The notes beneath the pieces were generated by a model. The model searched no databases, was not told the origin of the DNA, and saw only the letters and a list, made by a program, of their open reading frames with translations. A program made the translations under genes and the position numbers. From CADEED01 sp035502995 (GTDB taxonomy: Bacteria; Pseudomonadota; Gammaproteobacteria; Steroidobacterales; Steroidobacteraceae): a stretch of DNA of 64,000 nt. Below, piece by piece: positions 44,132-51,777 of the stretch (within the stretch, counting starts at the first letter, position 1; each line of letters begins with the position of its first letter). The stretch is from the NCBI GenBank assembly GCA_035502995.1, contig DATJTW010000107.1, positions 1-64,000 of the forward strand, read 5' to 3'.

Positions 44132-45289
44132 TTAGAACGAGCGACCCTGCTGCTCTTCGTCGATGATCGTGAGCGCGCCGCCGTCGTCCAGGTTCTTCAC
44201 CTCGCGCTTGCTCTCGAGCTTGATCTTGAGTCGCAGCTCGTTCTTCGAGTCCGCGTTGCGCAGAGCGTCTTCGTAGGAGATGTAACCGGCTTCGTACAGG
44301 TCGTAGAGCGCCTGGTCGAAGGTCTTCATGCCGATGCGCGTCGAACGCGCCATGACCTCTTTGATCTTGGCGACTTCGCCCTTGAAGATCAGGTCCTGGA
44401 TCAGCGGCGAGTTCAGCATGATCTCCATCGCGGCGATGCGGCCGGCGCCGGCTTCGCGCGGGATCAGGCGCTGCGACACGAGCGCGCGGATGTTCAGCGA
44501 GAGATCCATCAGGAGCTGCTCGCGGCGCTCGTCGGGGAAGAAGTTGATGATGCGGTCCAGCGCCTGGTTGGAGCTGTTCGCGTGCAGCGTCGCCAGCACG
44601 AGATGGCCCGTCTCGGCGAACTGGATGCCGTATTCCATCGTCTCGCGGTCGCGGATTTCGCCGATGAGGATGACGTCCGGCGCCTGGCGCAGCGTGTTCT
44701 TCAGCGCGGCATGCCAGTTGTCCGTGTCGACGCCGACCTCGCGATGCGTGATCACGCAGCCCTTGTGCTGGTGTACGTATTCGACCGGGTCTTCGATCGT
44801 GACGATGTGGCCGCGCGTCTTTTCGTTGCGATAGCCGACCATCGCGGCCAGCGACGTGGATTTACCCGAGCCCGTGCCACCGACCATGATCACGAGTCCG
44901 CGCTTCGACAGCACGACCTCTTTCAGGATCGGCGGGAGCTCGAGCTCCTCGAGCGTCGGGATCTTGGAGTTGATGAGGCGGATCACGCAGCCGGTCTGGC
45001 CCTGCTGCACGAAGGTGTTCACGCGGAACCGGCCGATGCCCGGCGGCGCGATGGCGAAGTTGCACTCCTTCGTCGCGTCGAATTCCTTGGTCTGGCGGTC
45101 GTTCATGATCGCGCGCACGAGCACGGCCGACTGCTCGGCGGTCAGCGCACGTTCGGACTGCGGGCGGACTTCACCGTCGATCTTGATCGCCGGCGGGAAA
45201 CCCGAGGTGATGAACAGGTCGGAGGCCTTCTTCTCGACGACGCGTCGAAGAAGGTCCTGCATCAGCTTTATGCCTTGTTCCCTGTCCAT
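44132..45289 (-). CDS. pilU: type IV pilus retraction ATPase PilU
   Basis: The 385-residue protein aligns well with Pseudomonas PilU (KKASDLFITSGFPP, ECNFAI, GYRNEKTRGHIVTIEDPVEYVHQHKGC, ETMEYGIQFAETGHLVLATLHAN). Walker A GGTGSGKS lies near residue 136. A C-terminal charged tail beyond the family core ends IIDEEQQGRSF. PilU cooperates with PilT to depolymerise pili. It follows pilT by 90 bp. The stop codon lies inside a CTAACTA sequence. Confidence 0.95.
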   Translation of the reverse strand: MDREQGIKLMQDLLRRVVEKKASDLFITSGFPPAIKIDGEVRPQSERALTAEQSAVLVRAIMNDRQTKEFDATKECNFAIAPPGIGRFRVNTFVQQGQTGCVIRLINSKIPTLEELELPPILKEVVLSKRGLVIMVGGTGSGKSTSLAAMVGYRNEKTRGHIVTIEDPVEYVHQHKGCVITHREVGVDTDNWHAALKNTLRQAPDVILIGEIRDRETMEYGIQFAETGHLVLATLHANSSNQALDRIINFFPDERREQLLMDLSLNIRALVSQRLIPREAGAGRIAAMEIMLNSPLIQDLIFKGEVAKIKEVMARSTRIGMKTFDQALYDLYEAGYISYEDALRNADSKNELRLKIKLESKREVKNLDDGGALTIIDEEQQGRSF

Positions 45290-45379
45290 TGCTGCTACCT
45301 ATCTGTTCTTCACGCCGCGAAACGGCGCTTCACGGACCCGGTTTGCATCGCAAACCGGGATTGAGTTCGCGCGGAGCGC

Positions 45380-46420
45380 TCACAGAGCATCTTTGTTGGA
45401 AGCCTTGTAGCGGGCCTCTTCCTTGCTGACGACGCCCTTGGCCACCAGGTCGGTGAGGCACTGGTCGAGCGTCTGCATGCCCGCCTGCGCGCCGGTCTGG
45501 ATGGCGGAGTACATCTGCGCGATCTTGCCTTCGCGAATCAGGTTACGGATGGCCGGCGTACCGATCATGATCTCGTGCGCGGCGATGCGGCCGCCGCCGT
45601 TGCGCTTGAGCAGCGTCTGCGAAATGACCGCGCGCAGCGACTCGGAGAGCATCGCGCGCACCATTTCCTTTTCCTGCGCCGGGAACACGTCGACGACGCG
45701 GTCGATGGTCTTCGCGGCGGAGCTCGTGTGCAGCGTGCCGAACACGAGGTGGCCGGTCTCGGCGGCGGTCAGCGCGAGACGGATCGTCTCGAGGTCGCGC
45801 ATTTCGCCGACGAGCACCACGTCCGGGTCTTCGCGCAGCGCCGAGCGCAGCGCCTCGGAGAAGCCGAGCGTGTCGCGATGGACCTCGCGCTGGTTCACGA
45901 GGCAACGCTTGCTCTCGTGCACGAATTCGATGGGGTCCTCGATCGTGATGATGTGATCGGGACGGTTGTCGTTGCAGTGGTTGACCATGCCCGCGAGCGT
46001 GGTCGACTTGCCGGAGCCCGTGGGACCCGTGACCAGCACGAGGCCGCGCGGCAGCATGCACAGGTCGCGGAAGATCTTCGGCGCGGCCAGGTCGTCCAGC
46101 GAGATGATCGTGGACGGAATGTTGCGGAACACGGCGCCGGCGCCGCGATTCTGGTTGAACGCGTTGACGCGGAAGCGCGCCAGCTTCGGGATCTCGAACG
46201 AAAAGTCGGTCTCGAAGAACTCTTCGTAAAGCTTGCGCTGCTTGTCGTTCATGATGTCGTACACCATGCCGTGCACTTCCTTGTGGGAGAGCGCGGGCAT
46301 GTTGATACGCTTCATGTCGCCGTCGACGCGGATCATCGGCGGAACGCCGGCGGACAGGTGCAAGTCCGAGGCGTTATTCTTTACGGCGAAAGCGAGGAGC
46401 TGGGCGACGTCGACGGCCAT
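45380..46420 (-). CDS. pilT: type IV pilus twitching motility ATPase PilT
   Basis: The 346-residue retraction motor is very close to known PilT: NNASDLHLSAGVPPMIRVDGD at the start, Walker A GPTGSGKS near residue 132, Asp/His boxes with IITIEDPIEFVHESKRCLVNQREV and VVLVGEMRDLETI, and the AIRNLIREGKIAQMYSAIQTG C-terminal motif. It is the first gene of the pilT-pilU-pilU2 series and diverges from yggS, the same arrangement as in Pseudomonas. Confidence 0.97.
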   Translation of the reverse strand: MAVDVAQLLAFAVKNNASDLHLSAGVPPMIRVDGDMKRINMPALSHKEVHGMVYDIMNDKQRKLYEEFFETDFSFEIPKLARFRVNAFNQNRGAGAVFRNIPSTIISLDDLAAPKIFRDLCMLPRGLVLVTGPTGSGKSTTLAGMVNHCNDNRPDHIITIEDPIEFVHESKRCLVNQREVHRDTLGFSEALRSALREDPDVVLVGEMRDLETIRLALTAAETGHLVFGTLHTSSAAKTIDRVVDVFPAQEKEMVRAMLSESLRAVISQTLLKRNGGGRIAAHEIMIGTPAIRNLIREGKIAQMYSAIQTGAQAGMQTLDQCLTDLVAKGVVSKEEARYKASNKDAL

Positions 46421-46474
46421 GCGGTGTCCCTTGAAAAGCGCCGTTGAGTATAGACCCGGGTATCACTGATCAAT

Positions 46475-47170
46475 ATGTTATCCCGTCCGCAGAATTGCTC
46501 TGAGAGCGCGAGCGTCGTTCAGGGGCGCATCGCAGAGGCTTGCCGCGCCGCCGGGCGGAGTGTCGATTCCGTCACGCTTCTGGCGGTTTCGAAGGGACAG
46601 AGCGCCGCAGCAATTGACAGCGCCACGCGCGCCGGCCTCGAACATTTCGGCGAGAATTTCCTGCAGGAAAGCCTGCCCAAGATCGAGGCACTCGCCGGCC
46701 GCGAGATCACCTGGCACTTCATCGGCCGCCTGCAGGCTAACAAGACGCGGCCGGTCGCCGAGCACTTCGCCTGGGTGCACGGCGTCGACCGCCTGAAGAT
46801 CGCGGAGCGGCTCTCCGATCAGCGTCCGTACCACGCGCCGCCGCTCAACGTCTGCCTGCAGCTGCACGTCGGCGGCGAGGCGAGCAAGGGCGGCGTCGAG
46901 CCGGCGGAGATCCAGGCACTGGCGCGCGATGTCGCGGCGCTGCCGCGCCTGCGCCTGCGCGGCCTGATGTGCATGCCGCCCGCCGAAGACGACGAGAGCC
47001 GGCAACGCGCGTGGTTCGCCGAGACGCGCCGGGTCTTCGACTACCTCAACGAGCGCGGCCTCGGCCTCGACACGCTGTCGATGGGCACGAGCGCCGACTT
47101 CCTCGCCGCGATCCACGAAGGCGCGACCATCGTGCGCGTCGGCACCGCCATCTTCGGCCCCAGACCCTGA
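46475..47170 (+). CDS. yggS: YggS family PLP homeostasis protein
   Basis: The 231-residue PLP-binding barrel protein carries the lysine in TLLAVSKGQ and the motifs HFGENFLQESLPKI, WHFIGRLQANK, RGLMCMPP and SMGTSADFLAAIHEGATIVRVGTAIFG. It buffers pyridoxal phosphate and affects amino-acid metabolism rather than catalysing a known reaction. It is followed 17 bp later by proC. The ATG at 46475 lies 54 bp from the divergent pilT start. Confidence 0.96.
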   Translation: MLSRPQNCSESASVVQGRIAEACRAAGRSVDSVTLLAVSKGQSAAAIDSATRAGLEHFGENFLQESLPKIEALAGREITWHFIGRLQANKTRPVAEHFAWVHGVDRLKIAERLSDQRPYHAPPLNVCLQLHVGGEASKGGVEPAEIQALARDVAALPRLRLRGLMCMPPAEDDESRQRAWFAETRRVFDYLNERGLGLDTLSMGTSADFLAAIHEGATIVRVGTAIFGPRP

Positions 47171-47187
47171 GCAGGATCCTCGACGAC

Positions 47188-48021
47188 ATGGACATCCAGG
47201 CAGCATTCATCGGCGGCGGCAACATGGGCGGCGCGCTCATCCGCGGCCTCATCGCGCGCGGCCTCGCGCCGCAGAAGATCAGCGTCGGCGAAGCCGTGCA
47301 GGCACGCCGCATCCAGCTCGCGGACGAGCTCGGCGTGCACGTCACGGCCGACAATCCCGAAGCGGCAGCCGGCGCCGATATCGTGGTGCTGGCCGTGAAA
47401 CCTCAGGATATGGCGGCGACCACCCAATCCCTCGCCGACGTTTTCGCGCAACGCAAGCCGCTGGTGCTGTCGATCGCCGCGGGCATCCGCGTCTCTGACA
47501 TCGCCGGCTGGAGCGGCGCGGGCGTGCCGGTAGTTCGGGCGATGCCGAACCGGCCGGCGTTGAACAGCGCCGGCGCGAGCGCGCTGTACGCGCCCCCGGG
47601 ATTGAGCGCCGCGCACCGCACGCTCGCGGAGAGCGTGCTCGGCGCCGCCGGGACCACCGTGTGGGTCGACGAGGAGCCGTTGCTCGACGTCGTGACGGCG
47701 TTGTCCGGCAGCGGGCCCGCCTACTTCTTCCTGCTCGCGGAGCTGATGACGGACGCCGCGGTGAATCTCGGCCTGTCGCGCGACGCCGCGCTCGAGCTCG
47801 CCATCCAGACGCTGTACGGCGCGGGCCGCATGGCGCGCGAGAGCGACGGAGATCTCGCGCGCCTGCGCGCCGAGGTCACGTCGAAGGGCGGCACCACCGA
47901 GGCGGCGGTGCGTTCGTTCGACGCCGCGAACCTCCGTGGTATCGTCGCCGCCGCCGTGGCGGCCGCGACCGAACGCGGCCGCGAACTGGCACAAGCCTTT
48001 GGAGAACGAGCCGGAAAATGA
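47188..48021 (+). CDS. proC: pyrroline-5-carboxylate reductase
   Basis: ProC reduces pyrroline-5-carboxylate to proline with NAD(P)H. The 277-residue protein begins with the Rossmann motif AAFIGGGNMGGALIRGL. It contains VLAVKPQDM, VRAMPNRPA and the C-terminal signature ALSGSGPAYFFLLAELMTDAAVNLGL with TSKGGTTEAA. The start ATG at 47188 is at the family N-terminus. The stop overlaps the yggT start (ATGA). Confidence 0.97.
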   Translation: MDIQAAFIGGGNMGGALIRGLIARGLAPQKISVGEAVQARRIQLADELGVHVTADNPEAAAGADIVVLAVKPQDMAATTQSLADVFAQRKPLVLSIAAGIRVSDIAGWSGAGVPVVRAMPNRPALNSAGASALYAPPGLSAAHRTLAESVLGAAGTTVWVDEEPLLDVVTALSGSGPAYFFLLAELMTDAAVNLGLSRDAALELAIQTLYGAGRMARESDGDLARLRAEVTSKGGTTEAAVRSFDAANLRGIVAAAVAAATERGRELAQAFGERAGK

Positions 48022-48581
48022 GAGACGCGCTGTATTTCCTGGTCGATTCGCTGCTGACCATCTACCTGTACGCGCTCGTCCTGCGCTTCGTCATGCAGCT
48101 CACGCGCGCGGACTTCCGCAACCCGTTCGCGCACTTCATCACCACGGTGACGAATCCCCTGATCCTGCCGCTGCGCCGCGTGCTGCCGCCGGTGGGCAAG
48201 GTGGATTCGGCGTCGGTGCTCGCCATCGTCATCTGGACGGCTCTGAAACTGGCCGTGCTGTCGTTCATTGCCGGCACCCGCGTGTTAGACCCGTTCGCGT
48301 TCTCCGTGATGCTCGTGTTCGACCTGGTCGTCACGTTCATCAAGTTCTTCACCGGCGCGATCCTCATCTACGCGCTGCTCTCGTGGGTGGTGCCCGCGGG
48401 CTACAACCCGGTGATGGCGTTGCTCGGCAGCGTCTGCGAACCGGTGTTGCGGCCGTTTCGCCGCTTGATTCCGCCGATCGCGAACGTCGATCTATCCGCG
48501 CTGTGGGCGTTGCTCGCGCTCGGCGTGTTGTTGCGCCTGGTCGCGGAGTTGCCGCAACTCTTCGCGTACACAAGCACTTGA
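48018..48581 (+). CDS. yggT: YggT family membrane protein
   Basis: The 187-residue protein consists of two copies of the YggT unit, each with two hydrophobic helices and a PLRRVLPP or PFRRLIPP motif (about residues 52-60 and 148-155). The function is unclear; links to osmotic or cation tolerance have been proposed. It is the last gene of yggS-proC-yggT. Downstream, 48582-48745 holds no gene that I can see. Confidence 0.94.
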   Translation: MRDALYFLVDSLLTIYLYALVLRFVMQLTRADFRNPFAHFITTVTNPLILPLRRVLPPVGKVDSASVLAIVIWTALKLAVLSFIAGTRVLDPFAFSVMLVFDLVVTFIKFFTGAILIYALLSWVVPAGYNPVMALLGSVCEPVLRPFRRLIPPIANVDLSALWALLALGVLLRLVAELPQLFAYTST

Positions 48582-48747
48582 ACGATTGTCGACATCCCGA
48601 ATCGAAGCGGTTTTTCCCGGGAAATGATGAAGATTCGTACAGCGCGCACGCTCGTCGTGAACGCGACGCGCAACGGCGACAGTTGTCGCATGTTCGCCGA
48701 ACCCTAGAAAACAAGGCATTTGCCGCATGCGCGCTCGCGAAAAATCA

Positions 48748-48776
48748 TTTGCGCGCGAGCTTTCGTGTGATATGTT
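48748..48776 (+). promoter_or_regulatory. candidate promoter of the HU-like gene
   Basis: TTTGCG (48748-48753), a 17-bp spacer and an extended -10 TGATATGTT with TATGTT at 48771-48776 lie 67 bp upstream of the ATG. A GAGGAG ribosome site is at about 48830-48835. The -35 match is weak, but the spacing and extended -10 are good. Confidence 0.45.
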
Positions 48777-48842
48777 GCGCGCCGAATCGTCTGCGGCGGA
48801 GCATTTTTTCCACCGCGAATTTTTTTACGAGGAGTTCGAGTA

Positions 48843-49154
48843 ATGGCAAAGAAAGGTGGCGCACCGACGAAGTCGGAGATCGTGGCCCAGATCACCAAGG
48901 ACACCGACCTGTCCCGCAAGCAGGTCACCGCGGTGTTCGAGTCGCTCAACGGCCAGATCAAGAAGAGCCTGCGCGGCGGCGGTCTGTTCACGCTGCCCGG
49001 CCTGCTCAAGCTTAAGGTCGTGAAGAAGCCCGCCACGAAGGCGCGCGAAGGCATCAACCCCTTCACGAAGGAAAAGATGGTGTTCAAGGCGAAGCCGGCC
49101 TCGAAGAAGGTCCGTGCGCTGCCGCTGAAGGCCCTGAAGGCTTTCGTGAACTGA
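48843..49154 (+). CDS. HU-family DNA-binding protein
   Basis: The 103-residue nucleoid protein has the HU helices (SEIVAQITKDTDLSRKQVTAVFESL) followed by beta-arms rich in Lys (PATKAREGINPFTKEKMVFKAKPASKKVRALPLKALKAFV). It is a little longer than HU-alpha/beta and more basic, with an N-terminal AKKGGAPTK tail. A strong GAGGAG ribosome site, a candidate promoter and a downstream terminator make it a single-gene unit. Confidence 0.94.
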   Translation: MAKKGGAPTKSEIVAQITKDTDLSRKQVTAVFESLNGQIKKSLRGGGLFTLPGLLKLKVVKKPATKAREGINPFTKEKMVFKAKPASKKVRALPLKALKAFVN

Positions 49155-49200
49155 GCCGCCCCGCTTCTCGCGCGTGGCCACGACGCGCTGAAGCAACGAG

Positions 49201-49230
49201 AACCCGTGCGTCGCAAGGCGCGCGGGTTTT
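49201..49230 (+). terminator. intrinsic terminator after the HU-like gene
   Basis: The stem 49201-49210 with 49219-49228 (one mismatch) closes an eight-base loop and runs into TTTT. It lies about 47 bp after the stop of the HU-like gene. Confidence 0.75.
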
Positions 49231-49272
49231 CGCGTTCTGGGCCCCGGAAAACCGGCGAAAACCAGCCTGGAA

Positions 49273-49902
49273 TCAGGCTTTCAGGAAATCGAGCACGAGT
49301 GGTTTGAGCTCGTGCAGCCGGCCGTGGAAGAAATGACCGGCGCCCGCGAGCACGTGCAGCCGCGGCTTGTTTGCCTGCTTCGCCGCCCAGGCGAGCACCT
49401 CCGCCGCCGGCACGACGTCGTCGGCATCGCCCTGCGCGAGCAGCCACTCGCACTCGGGATTCGCGACCTCGCCGAGATCGAAGCGCGCGACCGGCGGCGC
49501 CACGGCGACGAGCTTGTCCGGCGCCACGCGCGCCGCGGCGCGCAGCGCCACGAACGCGCCGAACGAGAACCCGCCTAACCACAGCTTCGCCGCCGGAAAC
49601 CGTCGCCGCCCCTCGGCGACCACCGCCGCCAGGTCGTCGGCTTCACCGTGACCGTGATCGAACTTGCCACCGCTCGCGCCGACGCCGCGGAAGTTGAAGC
49701 GGAAGGCCGGTGCACCACATTCGATCATCGCGCGCGCCAGCGTGTGCGCCACCTTGTTGTCCAGGGTGCCGCCGTACAGCGGATGCGGATGGCAGACGAC
49801 GCCGAACGCGGCCGGCGCCGCGCTGGCGTCGTCACCGAACTCGAGCTTCGTTTCGATGGCGCCCGCGGGGCCTGCGAGCGTGAAGACGTCCGCGCGCGTC
49901 AC
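49273..49902 (-). CDS. alpha/beta hydrolase
   Basis: The 209-residue protein has CHPHPLYGGTLDNKVAHTLARAM at the oxyanion side, the nucleophile elbow LGGFSFGAF (Ser), an Asp in LLAQGDADDVVP and a catalytic-type His in GAGHFFHG. It belongs to the group of short bacterial hydrolases (YfhR/CC_2-like) with unknown natural ester substrate. The GTG start at 49902 overlaps the stop of the amidohydrolase gene. Confidence 0.88.
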   Translation of the reverse strand: MTRADVFTLAGPAGAIETKLEFGDDASAAPAAFGVVCHPHPLYGGTLDNKVAHTLARAMIECGAPAFRFNFRGVGASGGKFDHGHGEADDLAAVVAEGRRRFPAAKLWLGGFSFGAFVALRAAARVAPDKLVAVAPPVARFDLGEVANPECEWLLAQGDADDVVPAAEVLAWAAKQANKPRLHVLAGAGHFFHGRLHELKPLVLDFLKA

Positions 49903-51206
49903 GGCGCCTTGTAGACGGTGTCGTCCTTCATGACGAACACCACGTTCTCGGTGACCGTGATGTCCTGCAACGGATCGCCGGGCACGCCGACGAGCTCGCC
50001 GAGCTTGCCGACCGCGATGCTGCCGGTCCTGTCGTCGAGATCGAGGAAGCGCGCGGGAACGCTCGTGGCGGCCTTGATCGCCTCCATCGGCGGCATGCCG
50101 GCGTCGACCATCAGCTTGAACTCGTGCGCGTTCTTGCCGTGCGCGCTGACGCCCGTATCCGTGCCGAACATGATCTTCACGCCGGCCTTGTACGCCTTCG
50201 CGAACGTGGCCTTGATCTGCGGGCCGACCGACAACGCCTTCGGCCGCACGATCGGCGGGAAGAAGTCGGGGTTCTGCGCCTGCTGGTACACCCACTCGCC
50301 GGCAGAAATGGTCGGCACGTAGAACGTGCCGCGTTCCTTCATGAGCTTCATGGCCTCGTCGTCCATGAACGTGCCGTGCTCGATCGAGTCCACGCCGCCG
50401 CGCACCGCGCGCTTGATGCCCTCGGCACCGTGCGCGTGCGCCGCGACCTTGAAGCCGTAATCGCGCGCGGTGGCGACCACGGCGCGCATTTCTTCTTCGG
50501 TGAACTGCGGGTTCGCGCCGTTCTTCGCGATCGACAGCACGCCGCCGGTGGCGGTGATCTTGATGGTGTCGGAGCCGTCCTTGTAACGCTGTCGCACGGC
50601 CTTGCGCGCGTCCTCGACGCTGTTGACGACGCCCTCGTCCGGGCCCGGGTCGTACTGGAAACGATGCGCCCAGCCATTGGTGGGATCCGCATGGCCACCC
50701 GTGGTCGCGATCGCCTTGCCTGCGGCGACGATGCGCGGACCCGGAACCTTGCCCGCGTTCACGGCATTGCGCAGCGCGATGGTCGCCAGGTACTCGTCGC
50801 CGAGATCGCGCACCGTCGTGAAGCCGGCGAGCAGCGTGCGGTCCGCGTACACCACCGAGTTGATGGCGACGTCGGCCTCGTTGAGCTTGTACTCCTCGAT
50901 CTCGGCGTTCTTGCTGTACTCGCTCGACAGGTGCACGTGCATGTCGAAGAAGCCGGGCAGCAGCGTGCCGTTCTTCAGATCGATCAGCCGATCGCCGGCC
51001 GCCGGTGCGCGGAAGCCGCTCTCGATCGCGGTGATCCTGCCGCCGTCCACGACGACGGTCTGGTTCGTCTTCACCGTGTCGGAGACGCCGTCGATGAGGC
51101 GCCCCGCGTGGATCAGGGTCGCGGCCGGCGCGGCGCTCGCCGCGAGAAGGACGAGGACGCCGAACGCCAGCCGCGTCGTCGCGCCGGAAGCGCGCCGATC
51201 AACCAC
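49899..51206 (-). CDS. exported amidohydrolase-family protein, second copy
   Basis: The 435-residue exported metallohydrolase has a signal peptide (residues about 10-29, SAAPA-AT). Metal motif HVHLS lies in GFFDMHVHLSSEY, with GFTTVRDLGDEY, KITATGGVLSIAK (carbamylated-Lys type position), AAHAHGAEGIKRAV, SIEHGTFMDD and FGTDTGVSAHG. It resembles prolidase-like members of the superfamily and is related to the copy at 37765, which shares the GFTT-RDLG and IEHG pattern. It overlaps the hydrolase gene downstream and follows an FKBP gene with only the stop between. Confidence 0.9.
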   Translation of the reverse strand: MVDRRASGATTRLAFGVLVLLAASAAPAATLIHAGRLIDGVSDTVKTNQTVVVDGGRITAIESGFRAPAAGDRLIDLKNGTLLPGFFDMHVHLSSEYSKNAEIEEYKLNEADVAINSVVYADRTLLAGFTTVRDLGDEYLATIALRNAVNAGKVPGPRIVAAGKAIATTGGHADPTNGWAHRFQYDPGPDEGVVNSVEDARKAVRQRYKDGSDTIKITATGGVLSIAKNGANPQFTEEEMRAVVATARDYGFKVAAHAHGAEGIKRAVRGGVDSIEHGTFMDDEAMKLMKERGTFYVPTISAGEWVYQQAQNPDFFPPIVRPKALSVGPQIKATFAKAYKAGVKIMFGTDTGVSAHGKNAHEFKLMVDAGMPPMEAIKAATSVPARFLDLDDRTGSIAVGKLGELVGVPGDPLQDITVTENVVFVMKDDTVYKAP

Positions 51207-51734
51207 TCAGCGGATCTCCACCAGCTCGACGTCGAACACCAGCGTCGCGCCCGGCGGGATCACGCCGCCCGCGCCGCGCGCGCCGTAACCCATCTCCGGC
51301 GGGATCACGAGACGGCGCTTGCCGCCGACCTTCATGCCGACGACGCCCTCGTCCCAGCCCTTGATGACCATGCCCGCGCCGACCGGAAACTCGAACGGCT
51401 CGTTGCGATCGACGGAGCTGTCGAACTTCTGGCCCTTGTTCTCGGGCGCGGCGGCGTCGTACAGCCACCCGGTGTAGTGGACCAGCGCGTTCTGGCCGGA
51501 CTTGATTTCGGCACCGGTGCCGGGCGTGAGATCGATCTTCTGCATGGGCATGCTTTCTGCTCCTGTGGGGGCGGGGGCCGCCGCATCGGCCGGAGGTCCG
51601 GCCGTGTCGGCGGCGGGCGCCTGCGCGGCCGCCGCGGGTTCCGCGGGCTTGTCCTTGGGCTGGCAGGCGGTCAGTGCCCCGACGATGACGGTGGCGATGA
51701 CGAGGACTGACGGGGCCGAGAACTTCGCGTGCAT
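51207..51734 (-). CDS. FKBP-type peptidyl-prolyl isomerase lipoprotein
   Basis: This 175-residue lipoprotein has a signal sequence with lipobox LTAC (Cys at residue 24), an Ala/Pro linker (about 30-60) and a single FKBP domain (about 70-175; LVHYTGWLYD, KFDSSVDRNEPFEF, GWDEGVVGMKVGGKRRLVIPPEMGYG, IPPGATLVFDVELVEI). It should act as a folding helper in the periplasm. The ATG at 51734 is chosen as it starts the signal peptide. Its stop is directly followed by the amidohydrolase start codon on the minus strand. Confidence 0.93.
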   Translation of the reverse strand: MHAKFSAPSVLVIATVIVGALTACQPKDKPAEPAAAAQAPAADTAGPPADAAAPAPTGAESMPMQKIDLTPGTGAEIKSGQNALVHYTGWLYDAAAPENKGQKFDSSVDRNEPFEFPVGAGMVIKGWDEGVVGMKVGGKRRLVIPPEMGYGARGAGGVIPPGATLVFDVELVEIR

Positions 51735-51777
51735 TGACGGAACTCCGGAGGTCGCGAGGGTGCGCATTATCGCGTCG

